From: Lantana camara
Taxonomy: Eukaryota > Streptophyta > Magnoliopsida > Lamiales > Verbenaceae
Direction: 5' to 3'
DNA length: 64,000 nucleotides
Assembly (NCBI GenBank): GCA_037501455.1
Contig: CM074861.1
Coordinates: forward strand, 35,046,001 to 35,110,000
The translations under genes and the position numbers were made by a program. The notes under the pieces were generated by a model, which saw nothing but the letters and a program-made list of their open reading frames with translations, did no database searches and was not told where the DNA came from. Below are positions 24,287-38,041 of the stretch, one piece after another; position 1 is the first letter of the stretch; every line of letters begins with the position of its first letter.

Positions 24287-25864
24287 TGTGAGCGTGTCTC
24301 CCCTGTTTTCTTGAATGTATATAACTTATTTTATGTGTTGAATCGTAGATCTATTTTCCGTAATTTATGAGATTTGTATATGAATATTGAATATTATATG
24401 AGTCCTCATGCTATGATAAAAATACGTGAAACTCGATATTGGATCTATATGTAAATGAATTGGAAATGAAATGAACGATTAGACATAAATGAGTATCGAT
24501 TCTTCGTGAATTGGATGAATAGCTTGATTACATGCTTATATGACCTTAATTGTACATATGAACATCTCCATAACATAATTACCTTGTTCATGCACCTTAT
24601 ATCACGTTTATTGCATACCGGGCGTCGTTATGGTCATATTGAGTCTCACACCACTTTTGTTACATAGATATTGGTCAGGTGGGAGACGAGGCTGGGCAGT
24701 GAGGTCCTTGTATCTTTCTTTTGGTAAACCAGATGGGTTTTTCTTCTATTAGTTAAAATATGACCCGATATATCCTAATATGCAAGATTTCGGCCAAAAG
24801 TATATATATAAATATATCGAGTCTTTCAACGAGTCAATGTTTTCAACGTAAGGTTTTACTTTATGAACCCTATCAAATGTTTTATGAGAATTGATTGTTC
24901 ACAATGAATGGGGGCCCTGGAACTTAGTGTATGTGGTTGTCCGGGGAAGCTCGGGCTGACGGTGATCCCTGTGCACTAGTTCCACCAAATTACGGTGATA
25001 CCAGTCCTCGCTAAGAGATTAGCGGGGAATGGGAATCGGGCTTTTAGGGATTCATGTACCCCACTAGCCATAATGAATGGGTGGCCGGGCCTTGCAATCC
25101 TATCCACTAACCGGAGGAAAAAGGAGTAAATGAATGATTGAATGAACGATCAATGAATGAGCACGAAAGATTATGTGTATGATCACTAATGAATAAATGT
25201 TAATAATACACGAGGTGAAGGTTGGAGATTTAGCCACTCACCGGCTCACGAATGACCTAATGATTAAAATGATTGTTATAATCCCGTTCATTGCTTCTCT
25301 TGAGTTACCCACTTGGGAAAATGTTGGTAAAATTTTGATCGGGATTATAGCTTGCATGTATTTGTTTAATTCCAGTGGTATTATTATACTATGCCTGTTT
25401 TATACCCACCAGTCTTTTTAAGAACTGAACCTGGTATTGTTTTCACCTTTCTTTTGCAGGTGGGAAGTACTAGGCGGGAATACGAGTCTGTGGAGTCTTG
25501 CATTAGTGTCTAACATTTCTCTTATGTCTACACTCATACTTTATGAATATTATGTATTATGAATGGCTTGGAGCGCTCATGACTTGTATTAGACCGTATG
25601 GGCCGATGACTATGATAATTGTATTCTTTTGATGGTATCTAGAGCTTATAGCTTAATATACGAGATATGGATTTTATGCTTACGCGTTTATGCTACTCTG
25701 TTGTTATGATTGTTGGTTAATTGCGTTGAGGGTTAGTCCCGCCTAGTGTAGTGAGTGTGTTGTGTCCCCGTTCACCTTGGTTTAGCTCGTGTATGGATTT
25801 TTCATTTCATATACGGATCGGATCACGATGCGGGGATATGACGTCTTGCGTCCGGGGCATTACA
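24287..25864 (+). mobile_element. Solo LTR C, right part
   Basis: It continues LTR C after the LARD: end of the palindrome cluster, TATA-rich stretch followed by TCGAGTC (24,802-24,823), conserved block (about 24,910-25,125), hairpin (25,410-25,427) and the end GGGGCATTACA. The left part is at 12,312-13,682. Confidence 0.82.
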
Positions 25865-27089
25865 ACAACTTCAAGTGCAATTTTTTCACAAAGTGCACCA
25901 TAACTAATTTCACTTATTGCTTGATGGGTGGATGAAATTCCAACCTTTGACATCGTAATTTAGATTACAAAGTAAAAAGAATGACGTAGTTAAAGTGCCT
26001 AAAATTTTCTTCCTCAAAAATATACATTTAAGATTATGTATTTGATTAACAATTGCAATTTGCAAAGATTAACATAGTAAGTGCGAATATCCCCTGAAAG
26101 TTGGGAGGGTGTCCCCTAATTAATATCCCTTTTATTAGTGTACATTATTATGAAAGATTATTTACGTTAGTAACCCGCTTTTTAAAAGCCCTTTGAAATT
26201 TATCCAACTCCCATAAATGTTTGTTTATTTATTAATTAATTATAATAAAATAATTACTTTCGCTTAATTATAATAAAATAATTATCGAACTCTCATGCAA
26301 GTTGTTATCTTCATTAATTATTTATTTATTTTTTTTGTCTACATATTTTTTTTGTGATACGTAATTCTTCTTTAGGTATACTAAAGTAGGTGCGCCATAA
26401 TACGTACCAAATTTAGCTTGGTAGTTGCGACAACTGGTATTGGCTTCTTCTTCAATCGCTTTAGCAAACATCAATTGCTAAGATTAATGCGGTGATGTTC
26501 ATTGTCCAAATATGAATACTAGTTAGGTTTTCCCTTTTCCTTTAATTTATTTCAAAATTCGTAATATCTACTAAAGTTTTTTATATCATAAGAGTAATCT
26601 TACGATCGAATAGTACGTCGACACTATATAAACATGTGCAATATATATATATATATATATATATATTTTAAATTTATCGTATAAAAGCATGACATCAAAA
26701 TAACACGATACGGTAAACTAATAATTTGGTGGGCACCTGACAATTGTTCCGCGTTTACGCTAATCAATTCAACATAGGCGTTTTGGTGTTCGATGTTGGC
26801 AATTTCAGGTCTGTTAATTTAATTTCCCATTATATGATGAACAAAACAAAAATGGAAAAACTATCATCCCCTTATGAACAAACGTGGTAATAAACTAAAA
26901 AGGACTAAGAATTTAACTTATTGTTAAAGTGGCATAAAATGACAGACGGTAAATAAATGACTTGTCATGTCATTTTGATGATTCACGTCGTCCTTTCCCA
27001 TAAAAGAAAGAAGGCAGGTTCGGTCATTTCTTTATCCCTCCTTTCTTTTCCTAAAAGAAGGCATTGTTCAAAATCAAATCGGGAAATTC
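25865..27089. other. AT-rich intergenic stretch
   Basis: I see no gene, RNA or bounded repeat. Contains a (TA)n run at 26,641-26,666 and two TAATTATAATAAAATAATTA phrases near 26,240-26,282. Confidence 0.6.
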
Positions 27090-28215
27090 TTGTATCCCTC
27101 CTTTCTTTTCATTCAATAATTGCTTTTCTTTTAATTTTTAATTTCTTCTCTCTTTTTTATTTAAATTTTTAAGCTTACAATCAATATTATGGATAGAATG
27201 TATTTGGGAGAAAATGTAAACTTTTCTATAACATTTATTTATTTTAAAATTTAATGTATTCAAGTGTTATATATTTATGAGTATCATATCCAATTTCACA
27301 TAAAATGTCATATATCTATGAGAGTTATATATTAAATTACATGAGGTAGTGTGTTATATATTTACCATAAATGTAGCAAATATTTTTAATAGAAAACTCA
27401 TATTTTAAATAAAGGGCTAATCCCATACACCCCTTGTTCTTTAGGGTTTAGGGCGCTTTGCCCCTTAATCTTTGAATCGGTACGATTAACCCCCTTAACC
27501 TTTGAAAAATATCACACTTAAACCCTTTAGTAAAACAAATCTGTACAAAGTAAATTTCAAATGTGTTGATATTATATATCAAATTGAAGTTCTCGATACA
27601 AAGAACACAACAATGGTCTCAGAACCAAAATCCGACAACCGACGAAGTAGAAATCATCGGTCAAAGACGACGCATGACGGACGAAGCATTATAATGTAGC
27701 GGTTTTCGGAGGCTAATAGGGTCGACTAAGGTATGGGCTTTGTTCACCTTGGAGAGACAAACACGATGACGGTGGTCTTGAAACTTGGGTCGCCATAACG
27801 GATGAGAAATCGATGGTCAAAATTTGTTAAAAAGGGTTAAGTGTAAATTTTTTTAAAGGTTAGGGGGCACAATCACACTAATTCAAAGATTAGGGGGCAA
27901 AACGCACTAAAGGCTAAAGGATGAAGGGGTATCCGGAATTAACCCTTAAATAAATACATTATTTAGGAATTAAATTAAATTAAAAAAATTTAAAAATCAA
28001 AGTTAATTTATGAGACTTATAAATATATAACACTTTATTAAATTAGAATATTTTGAAAAAATTGTTATAGAAACATTAAATATATATTTTTTCAAAATAT
28101 ATTCCACTTCCAAGATTGTGTGTTTATTTGTGTAGGTTAAAAACTTAAATAAAAACGAGAAGAGAAATTAAAAATTGGAAAAAGTAATTTTTGAATTGAA
28201 AAAAAAAGGTGGGTA
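27090..28215. repeat. Outer foldback element enclosing a MITE
   Basis: Sequence at about 27,090-27,413 is imperfectly complementary to 27,955-28,215. For example, TTAATTTTTAATTTCTTCTC at 27,131 pairs with GAGAAGAGAAATTAAAAATT near 28,158, and CTTTTCTATAACATTTA at 27,221 has a counterpart at 28,065-28,081. The 532-bp MITE sits near the centre. Outer limits and target duplication are not clear. Confidence 0.55.
27414..27945. mobile_element. MITE with long inverted ends and 9-bp duplication (Mutator-like)
   Basis: It begins GGGCTAATCC and ends GGAATTAACCC, with roughly 120-bp imperfect inverted ends sharing CCCCTTAATCTTTGAAT-type segments. It is flanked by TTAAATAAA at 27,405-27,413 and 27,946-27,954. 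The 9-bp duplication is the size typical of Mutator-like elements. No transposase is encoded. Confidence 0.88.
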
Positions 28216-28744
28216 CGAGGCCACACCCAGTGCATACAGAATTTTTCCAAATCATGATGCCAAAATTTCCGTGCTATGTAATTTTCGTTTTTCCTAAATA
28301 ATGAAGAGTTCAATAAAGCTAGGGTTTTTCACATGTAGTTTCGAGAGATTGTCTAGATATTTAGATAATACTAGTGAGGTGAACGTGCGTTGAACGTTTA
28401 TCATTTAATTTTTTAAAATAAATTTAGCTATTATATTTATTGAACAAATTAAGATATTAAAAATATTTATTTTGATTAAATAATTATACACATACAAAAA
28501 TATTTATATGAAATTTGTCTTTCAAATCATCTACGATAAGTAGAAATTCGAAGTAGAGAACATCCAAATAAATAAGCAATAAAAATATTTGAAATTTTGT
28601 TATTATATAAAAACATATATATTTAAGTGTATAGTAATTTGGCCAAATAATTCTCGCTTTTAAGCATAAGTAATAGTTTATAACTTTCAAATATATTTAA
28701 TAAAATGAAGAGACATGTAAAAATTATAGAACAAAACCTAAAAG

Positions 28745-30060
28745 ATCACCCAATTTTGCCGGTGGAGCATCCTAAATGTAGTAATCATCTTGAAACTTAT
28801 GACCTATTCTCATCAGTTTATCGGTCATCATGTTTCTTTTTCTAGAGATTTATTTAATTCAAGTTTGGTATGGCCTTTGGAGTAAACTTTATCAATTAAA
28901 TTACATTTCTCATTTGTTCCATTTCAATATCCTTCATTGTTATCCATTTCATTACCATCTTCGAATCAATGCCCACTTTAGTCATCGAAAAGTGTCTTTT
29001 CCAAGTTAGTGTTAATACTCCGCGTAAGCTCAATAACTCCACTATATTATTTAAACTCTACTAAGATCCATAGCATATCCTAACACCCATATTCAGCTGT
29101 CGTCTAGAATGACGCCCCTGTCATCTCAAATGATTCCCCTGGTTATAAAAGCTCACCTCAGAGTTTAGTTTCATCAATCCTTTCTCGGGTTTATTCCACG
29201 ATAACTCAGTGTATATTTTTCTTTTATCTGTATTTTTTGTCCACACTGATTAGTGTTGAGGTTTCATTAACTCTTTTATGTGACGAAGAGTGGAACTTCT
29301 AAGTTTCATAACATTTTGATAGCTCCATTGGTTCCATATTTTTCAAAGATTTTAAAGCGTCAAGATCAAGACAATCCACGCATGATAATCAGATAACATA
29401 TTACTCTGAATTTTGTTATAAAAGCTCTCTTTGAGACCGTTCGACACTCGCATGCTATGGAAATTTCGTTCAGTTTGTGCATCAATAATCTTATCTGACA
29501 CCCGGAGTGCGAATGGACAACTTCTGAGCATGTGGTCCACATATTCATGTCCTATATAGCAGCGTGTACATACATCACTTTTTCTAAATTTTCTGTCATA
29601 TTTCAGTACATTCATGAGCAAGCTATCATGTTAGCAAGCCACAAGAAAATCTTAAACTTTTAGGGACAAAGTAATTTTCAAATTCATTTCCAATTTTTCT
29701 TCCATGTCTCATCCGACACCATAAGTAGACTATAACCGATTTATAGGACAATTTGTCGTTAGTTTACTCAATCAAAACTCTCTTATCTCCGTTATCATGC
29801 AATGCAATTAGGACGTTAAGTATCTCATCCACCACCTCCTTAGGCAATAACGTTTTCAACTTATATAAGTTTCAGTTTTTATTTGTGCAATGGATTACAT
29901 ACCATCAGATTTTATCCTTCTCATGAATCTTGTCTCCAAAGATGTCCGCTAGTTTGCTTGTGATAACCATCTATCATTCCATAGAGACGTCCATTCAACT
30001 GGTTCTAACTATCCCCTTGCATACTCGGGAAGCCATAAGTAGAAGCTTATGTTCAAGAAT
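28745..30060 (-). pseudogene. 5'-truncated LINE ORF2 fragment (copy A): zinc-binding and RNase H regions
   Basis: The minus strand at 29,621-29,352 encodes LKYDRKFRKSDVCTRCYIG and then VDHMLRSCPFA, with the CxxC...H....C pattern of the zinc-binding region found after reverse transcriptase in plant L1-type LINEs. Further along the minus strand near 29,120 a GVILDD segment and later sequence resemble the RNase H domain better seen in copy B. Stops and frameshifts break all frames. It parallels 30,061-31,260 along its length, so it is a second copy of the same family, truncated at its 5' side near 30,060. Confidence 0.7.
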
Positions 30061-32270
30061 GAGAACATCCTAGCAGCAATAACCATCTTGAACCTTATGA
30101 CCTATCCTCGCCAATTTATCCATCATCATGTTTCTTTCTCTCGAGATTTATTTAATCAAAGTTTCTCAAAATCTTTGGAGTAACCTTCGCCAATCAAATA
30201 TTACATTTCTCATTAGTTGTTTTTGAGTATCCTTCATTGTTATTCATTTAACGACCGTCTCCAAATCAATCTCCACATTAATTTTTGAAAAGTATCTCTC
30301 CAAAGTTAGTTTTAATCCTTTACGTAAGTTCAATAACTTTGCTACATTATTGAAACTATACCAAGATTTATAACATATATATCCTAGCATTCATCTCCAA
30401 TTGCCATCTCGAATGACGCCCCTGTTGGTGTAGTTATAAAAGTTTCAATCCGATTTTAGTTTTACCCATCACTTCTCGAATTTATTTCATGACAACTAAG
30501 TGCAGATTTTCTTTTGCCTGTGTTTTGTGTCCTTATTGATTATTACTAAGGTCGTAGATAACTTTTTTATGTGGCGAATAACAACATTTCTAAGCTTCAT
30601 AACATTTTGATAGCTCCATCGGTTTCATGTTTTCCAAAAATTTTAGAGCATCAAGATCAACACAACCCACCCAGGATATTTTAGGAACATATTACTCAGT
30701 ATTTTGCTACTAAAGCTCTCTTTGAGCCCATCTAGCACTCGCAAGTTTTCCCTAAATTTTCTATCATACTCCAATACATTTGTAAGCAAGCTATCATATT
30801 GGCAAAGCCACAGGAAAATCTTGAATTTTTGGGGTAAGGTAATTTTCAAATTCATTTAAAGTTTTTTCTTGCATGTCTCATCCAATGCCATAAGTAGAGT
30901 ATAGTCATTTTATAGGAGAATTTATCTTTTGTTGACACAATTCATTCTCTCTTATCTCCATTATCATGCAACGCGTTAGGACACTAAGTACCTCATTCAC
31001 CACCTCTTTGGACGGTGATGTTTTCAACTTATTTAGGTTTCAATTTTTATCTTTTCCAATGAGATTACATTCCATAAGATCTTTATCCTCCTCATGAATG
31101 TTATCTCCAAAGATGTCCGTCAGTTTGCCTTGTGATAACCATCTATCATTCCATAAAGATGTCCCTTCACCGTTCCCAATCCTCCATTTTCAAAATGGTT
31201 CCACCATCCAAGTGTTTTTAACTATCCCCTTCCATGCTCGGGAAACCCATAAGTCGCGGCTTATATTCGATCAAGAATGTTATTCCTTTTTAAATATTTT
31301 TTTGATTTATAACGCCATCTCCTTGTTAAGCATTCTTCATCCCGTTTTAGCTAGCATCACTATATTTTCTTTTGATGGGCTTCTCTAAAACCCAATCCAC
31401 ATTCTTACTTCTTTGCAGTCACCTTCTTTCACTCTACAAGATGGGTTCATTCCTTGTTATATTAATCGCCTAAAGAAAGTTGTGCTTGAGTGGAACAAGT
31501 TTATCGTACATCTGATTAGGGAGCCACTTTGTGTGCATGTGGTTGATGGAGATCGAGATCGTGATGGACTTAATAAGTGTCATTCATCAATAAATATTTG
31601 TCATTTTGGCTTTCTATCCCAAGAGATGCTTTTCGACTCTATTAATCACAATCGGGAAATGCTCATTATAATTACAACTAAAGTTCATTTGCACCCCCCA
31701 AATAGTTCCTTAAGTTGTCTGTATTTTCCATGCCCAAAATTCTACTAACCTACTGTTTTAAATCATTTGTCGCATAAGGTGCAAACAACACATGTGATTT
31801 GCATAAGTTTAATTTGAGGCCCAACTCCTTGCAAAACGTCTAAACCACATTTTTAATGCACTTTGCTCCATCCACGATAGGTTTGACTCCCAATATTAAG
31901 TTGTCCGCAAAAGGCAAGTGTGAGATCATGTAAGAGCTTCTCTAATATACCATAATTGGCTTCCAGGTCCGGCCGAAATGGTCTTTTCAATTATATATGT
32001 AAGTTGTTCCATACATATTACAAACAAATAAAACGAACGTGATTACCTTATCTAATGCCACACATCCGTACAACCTCCGTTGGTTCACCATTCTATAGAA
32101 TCTCCGATTGTATCCGCTACATTCTGCTCATAATGATATTGATGATTTTCGTCGGGAATTTGAAGAAAGTTAAAAGTCTTTTTAGAAATTCCACTGGGTT
32201 TTTTCGTACGCTGTTTCAATATTCAATTTCAGCACCATGCCCCTTTTTTATCGTTGGAGTGATGTAGCAT
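30061..32270 (-). pseudogene. Decayed LINE ORF2 (copy B): reverse transcriptase, zinc-binding remnant, RNase H
   Basis: The minus strand reads, in order, YLFVICMEQLTYIIEK near 32,030-31,985, then after a frameshift HLPFADNLILG near 31,918-31,890 (the reverse transcriptase FADD motif with the last Asp changed to Asn), then FCKELGLKLNLCKS. LPQKFKIFLWLCQYDSLL at 30,840-30,780 precedes the zinc-binding region, which is internally deleted: YDRKFR joins directly to sequence that in copy A lies about 40 residues later. GVIRDGNWR near 30,420 and VEIDLE near 30,265 fit an RNase H domain. Domain order fits a plant L1 LINE. It is dead. Confidence 0.78.
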
Positions 32271-32397
32271 TCGTAACACTTATTCAGGCATCAAAATATT
32301 ATAATAGGTGCCTTGGTCGGGAATGAAGCTATTCTAGTTCGATCCCGCAATTTTTTTAATATACGGTTTAAACGAAGTATAATCATCTTGGTGATTA

Positions 32398-34080
32398 TTT
32401 TGAGCAATATGTTGCACAACGTAATTGGATAAAACTCGTTTATTTTTGTCGAGCATTAATTTTTGAAATTAGACAAATAAACACCCGAGAATCTTTGTTG
32501 GTTGCTCATTCATTGTCTATTTTCAGAGCATTCATCTGATTCCTTCTTCTTCTCATTATGGCTGACAGATGAAAGAAACTTGTTTGTTTATCCCTAAATT
32601 TGAGCCAATTAATTCTTAACTCTTAAACCAAATAATCTATTTTTGTTGCAATAGTTTATTATATTCTGCCCTCAATTCTTCCTCCAAATCATTTGAATAT
32701 TTACCTTGTGTGTATCATGTATAATGCTTTAGAAATTCTTTGTATTTTTGTTTTTTGTTTTTTGTTTTTTTTTTTTTGCTTTTCGAGCACATTGAAAACT
32801 ATTCAAGAACCATTGTTTCTAGGCAATGATCCCAAGTCAAAATGTCCTTCAAATTTTGATTCGGTCAATAAGTTGTATATTGCTACTTTGGAGAATGTAA
32901 AAATAAATTGATAACTATTGGATCAATCTCATTTATATTAAATTAAAAAAAAAATTCATATCGTTTCTTGAACTCACTCCAAATCTAACATATTGAATTT
33001 TTTAATCTAATCTTCAAAATTTTGTTGCCATTACGCTTTATTAATTCTCACATATATTTCTAAAGATATTTCACAGTCGTTCTTAATTTTGGTATGCATA
33101 TGCATATACATTAAAATCAAGTAATCCTTTTTTTTAACCAACTATTCTTTATCTCTTTTTTATTTAATTTATCTCTTTTTTATATTCTCTTTGTCATTTG
33201 ATCTTGCATTCTATTTTTTTATTTGTATTCTTCTAGTGAGTATTAATTTGAGCAATATGTTGCACAATGTAATGGGCTAAAACTCTTTTTTTTTTTTTTT
33301 TTGTAGAGTGTTAATTTTTGAAATTAGACAAATACACACCTGATAATCTTTGTTGGTTGCTTATTCATTGTCTATTTTCAGAGCATTCATCTGATTCCTT
33401 CTTCTTCTCATTATAGCTGACAGATAAAAGAAACTTGTTTGTTTATCCCTAAATTTGAGCTAATTAATTCTCAACTCTTAAAGCCAAATAATCTCTTTTT
33501 GTTGCCATAGTTTGTTATATTCTGCCCTCAATTCTTCCTCCAAATCATTTGAATATTTACCTTGTTTGTCTCATGCATAATGCTTTAGAAATTCTTTGTA
33601 TTTTTGTTTTATTTTTTTGCTTTTCGAGCATATTGAAAACTGTTCAAGAACCATTGTTTCTGAGCAATGATCCCAATTCAAAATGTCCTTCAAGTTTAGA
33701 TTCGGCCAATAAGTTGTATATTGCTACTTTGGAGAATGTAAAAATAAATTGATAACTATTGGATCAATCTCATTTAGTTTAAATTAAAAAAAATTCCATA
33801 TCTTTCTTGAACTGACAACCAATCTAACATCTTGAAATTTTTAATCTAATCTTCGAAATTTTGTTACCATTACGCTATATTAATTCTCGCATATATTTGT
33901 GAAGATATTTCAAGTCGTTCTTAATTTTGGTATGCATGTGCATATACATTAAAATCAAGTAATTCTTTTTTTTAAACCAACTATTCTTTATTTCTTTTTT
34001 ATTTAATTTATCTCTTTTTTATATTCTCTTTGTCATTTGATCTTGCATTCTATTTTTTTATTTGTAATCTTCTAGTGAGT
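32398..34080. repeat. Tandem duplication, two units of about 850 bp
   Basis: Units at about 32,398-33,246 and 33,247-34,080 share most of their sequence, for example GAGCAATATGTTGCACAA, GAGCATTCATCTGATTCCTT and GGATCAATCTCATTTA. Each holds an open frame (32,693-32,911 and 33,549-33,752) ending LYIATLENVKIN. I do not recognise that peptide, and it is probably part of a decayed repeat. Confidence 0.8.
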
Positions 34081-34296
34081 ATTATTTCAGATTTATGTTT
34101 ATTTTTTTTATAATTGATTTTATATATATAGTAGAAATAATTAAAAGAGTATGTTTATATAAATATTTAATCGAATATTGTAAAAATTATGTATAAAATT
34201 AGTTTATATCTTATTTTTATATGCACACATATTGAGTTTTCTTAGTATTCTTAATTTAAAGTAACTTTGGTCTAAGAACCTACAATTCTAAATTGT

Positions 34297-35280
34297 AGAA
34301 TTAAGAAACCAAAAATGCTATTCGTGTTTTGAAGTATTTAGTTTATATTTTATCATATAAACTAAAGGAAGATTATATGGTTAGTTGGATTTAGATAATT
34401 AAAATTATATTAGTATTAGTTATAAAAATTATTACATTAGGATTAATTAATTTATTGAAAAATATTTTATGTAAATCATAAATTATATTATTTTGTTAAT
34501 TAGATAAGTTTATAGAATTATAATATGATTATAATTTAAGATATGGATTTAGATAATTAGAACTATGGACTTATATAATTAGACTTACATTATGATTGAT
34601 TTATTGTAAGTTATTCTATGTAACTTATTTAAATAATATTTTATTTTACATAATTACAAAATTTTATAAAGTGAATCAATTTGTTGTTTTTCAATTCATT
34701 AGATATATCTTATTATAAAATTTTAAATTATAGGCCTCAAAATTAAAAAACAGGCAACTTATATTATAAAATTTGAATACAATTAATTAAAATTATAGAA
34801 TTAAGAAACCAAAAACGTTATTCGTGCTTTGAAGTATTTAGTTTATATTTTATCATATAAACTAAAGGAAGATTATATGGTTAATTAAATTTAAATAATT
34901 AAAATTATATTAGTATTAGTTAATTAAAAATATTACATTAGGATTAATTAATTTATTGAAAAATATTTTATATAAATCATTAAATTATATTATTTTGTTA
35001 ATTAGATAAATTTATAGAATTATAATATGATTATATTTTAAGAAAGTTTATTGATTTAGATAAATAGAACTATGGACTTATATAATTAGACTTACATTAT
35101 GCTTGATTTATTGAAAACTTTCTTAAAATATAATCAATTTATTAAAATAAAGTGAATCAATTTGTTGTTTTTCAATTCATTAGATATATCTTATTATAAC
35201 ATTTTAAATTATAGGCCTTAAAATTAAAAAAATAGACAACTTATAATATAAAATTTGAATACAATTAATTAATATAGTAA
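34297..35280. repeat. Tandem duplication, two units of about 500 bp
   Basis: AATTAAGAAACCAAAAA at 34,299 recurs at 34,799, followed in both by GAAGTATTTAGTTTATATTT and GGATTAATTAATTTATTG. Very AT-rich and non-coding. It continues into 35,281-35,560, which resembles 10,560-10,790. Confidence 0.8.
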
Positions 35281-36643
35281 TATTAAAACAATCCTTGTTG
35301 AACTATATATCTTTTCTAGGTAAGTTGGAGAAATTTTACTTCTACAAAGAGTCCTATTTTATGTTAATATGTGCTTTTTAAATATAATTAATTAATAATC
35401 TATAACATGTATTTACATCATTATCCTTGACTAATAATTATTGAAGTAATTGTTGTGAGGATATTTTAGGCGATCCGTATTTTGTAAGAAACTATTCGTG
35501 CTTTTATAAGATATATAGATATAGATTAAAAATTGTATTTCTATGAAGTTTGAGAATTACATATTACATCATTATATTAGGGGCTTAGGTCAGTTCATGA
35601 GTGAAATAACGGTTTTAATCTCAATTAAAAAATTAGAATATTAAAAATATTAATTTAATGGAAATTTTAAATTTATAAAACAATTAAATTTGGGTGTTTT
35701 CAAGAAAAGTAAATTTTTTACTTTTTGTATTTTTTAATTATTAAGTTTATAGTAAAATAGTCTTTGGACTCACAAATTCATTTACACCCTAATGAGTAAT
35801 GGAATAGGGTAATTGCAACTTCTCAAACTTAAGGGGACCGAATTCTTAATATTCCCGTTTAAGCAAGTATATGGGTTGTTATATATTATGCAATCTCACA
35901 AACTGGAGACATAACAAATTCATAATGCAACATACATATATCGACATTATATTTTTTACATGTATATCGATTTGATAGCAAGTATTTCCTTTTTCCTATT
36001 TCTACATACCGCTTTAAACTAAAAATATTTTTTCTTGAACAAACACAAAATGTAATTTATAGTCTTCTAATGAAACCCAAATATAAAGTGACCAAAATAA
36101 TTTCAACATTAAATAACCGATATAGAAATTAAAATGATCAATTAGACCCACAAATATTTACAACCAACAAATTTAAAATTTCACTAATTTTAGAATACAG
36201 TTCATATTTCTTTTTAAAAATAAAAAACGGGTCAAGGAGACCGTGGATAATTACACTAATCATCATATACATCACTTTGACACTAAATTTAATCATACGA
36301 TGTAAACTTTTAATCAGAAACAGAAGATAAAAAGGAACATGCAATGGTAATTGTTTTAACAACTTAAATTTGAACCAATAATTTATCAAAGTGACATAGT
36401 TCCAATTTCCATGGGAAAATTAAATGAAGCACCAAGTTGAGGGCTTACTATTGGCAGTATTTGGTGGTTGGTGGAGTTTTGCTACTGAAATGGTTTGGTG
36501 GGGATGCATCAGTATTACTGGGTAGTTGGTATGAAATTTATATTTTCTTTCATTTTTTGAAAAAAGGAAACATATATAATCATATAGTGCTCTTTATTAT
36601 TTGTTTGAAATTTTATACTATTTCCAACATGATGGTGGATGAT

Positions 36644-36698
<55 letters not shown>

Positions 36699-37030
36699 GA
36701 GTAATTAACTTAAGAATTAATTAATAATATAAAGTATCACAAAGAAACTCTATGGCTCCTTGCCGGTTTTCCAAAAAAATATATATATATCTCAAAGAAA
36801 CGATCATTTTTAATTTGGGAAAATATAAAAAGTAATAAATTACTTTTAACGCATGCCACTAGAAAATAAAATTACTTATGTGCATATATATGATATTGAA
36901 AAATAATAAGCATGTTCTCATGCATGTAACAGTAGCTCGAGTTCTATAAAATTGCCCGACTTAAACTTATATCATTGGCTATTGGAAAAAGGAAATCTAT
37001 ATATATTGAATTTTTAATTTTTAAATTTTA

Positions 37031-37070
<40 letters not shown>

Positions 37071-37345
37071 GTGTGTGTGTTTTAGTTCAGGAAAAGATAA
37101 ATCAGGATGATTAGGTGCTTGCTGGGCAGGGAAAGACTGAAGCTATCCTACTCTATATTGGGTAAGTTTCCACTGTCAATATATATATATATATATGTTT
37201 CTTGTAAACCCTAATTACTGTGTTGAAATCATTGCTTCTTAGATATCCTGTTATTTGCTTATGATATTCTTCTCAGTTTCATGACAACATTCCTCAAAAG
37301 CCAAGCTTCTGTGTGTATGAAATTAAGCTCAAAATTTAATCATAG

Positions 37346-37381
<36 letters not shown>

Positions 37382-38038
37382 CCAGAAATAATTAGCTAAA
37401 ACAAATATATATATATGATATATCCTCCTTCCCTAACTATATAACCCGTATTTAGGCTTTTCAAAATAAGAATACTTATGCTGTTTTAATTTTATCTTTT
37501 ACTTGCTGTTTTAATTTTATCTTTTACTTTTGTCAAACTCGTAAGTTATATCAACACAATAGCGTATGATATTACATAATACTAATCCCGTTGGATGAGG
37601 GAGCAATCTCCTAATTCAATAGTGCAATTTAAATTTGAATTAAAATATGGTTAGTTATATTTAGACTCATTAACTTACTTTAGAACATACCTTTTATATT
37701 TTTTCCATGAGATTTTCTAAAATGAAAATTACATCTTTAATTTGATCGACATAAATACACGATACGTGGAAGCTACCTATATAGAGAAACTAAGCACCAG
37801 ATCATATTATAGCAAATTTAACCAGTTAAAGAGACAGTAAAAAAAGAAAAAAAAAAGTGACTCCTTATTTAATCACATATTTTAATTAATTTCACCACCA
37901 TTTGAGGTAATTAATTCCATTAAAAAGTAGGCCAAGTTTTGGCGGATTCCATGTGATCAGAAACACAGAACTGATTCATGATAAAGACACCACATTTACG
38001 CACCCATATTCGCATCGTCAAAACCTAACATTATGTAG
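35281..38038. other. AT-rich intergenic stretch with microsatellites
   Basis: No recognised gene. Holds (TA)n at 36,654-36,682 followed by poly-T, (CT)n at 37,034-37,066, (TA)n near 37,181-37,196 and (CT)n/(TA)n at 37,346-37,381. A possible short exon lies at 37,083-37,160: an ATG at 37,108 opens a frame running to a GTAAGT donor at 37,161. That exon is weakly supported. Confidence 0.5.
37034..37066. repeat. (CT)n microsatellite
   Basis: CT run followed by a short GT run, of the kind often seen in plant 5' leaders. Confidence 0.9.
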
Positions 38039-38041
38039 GAG

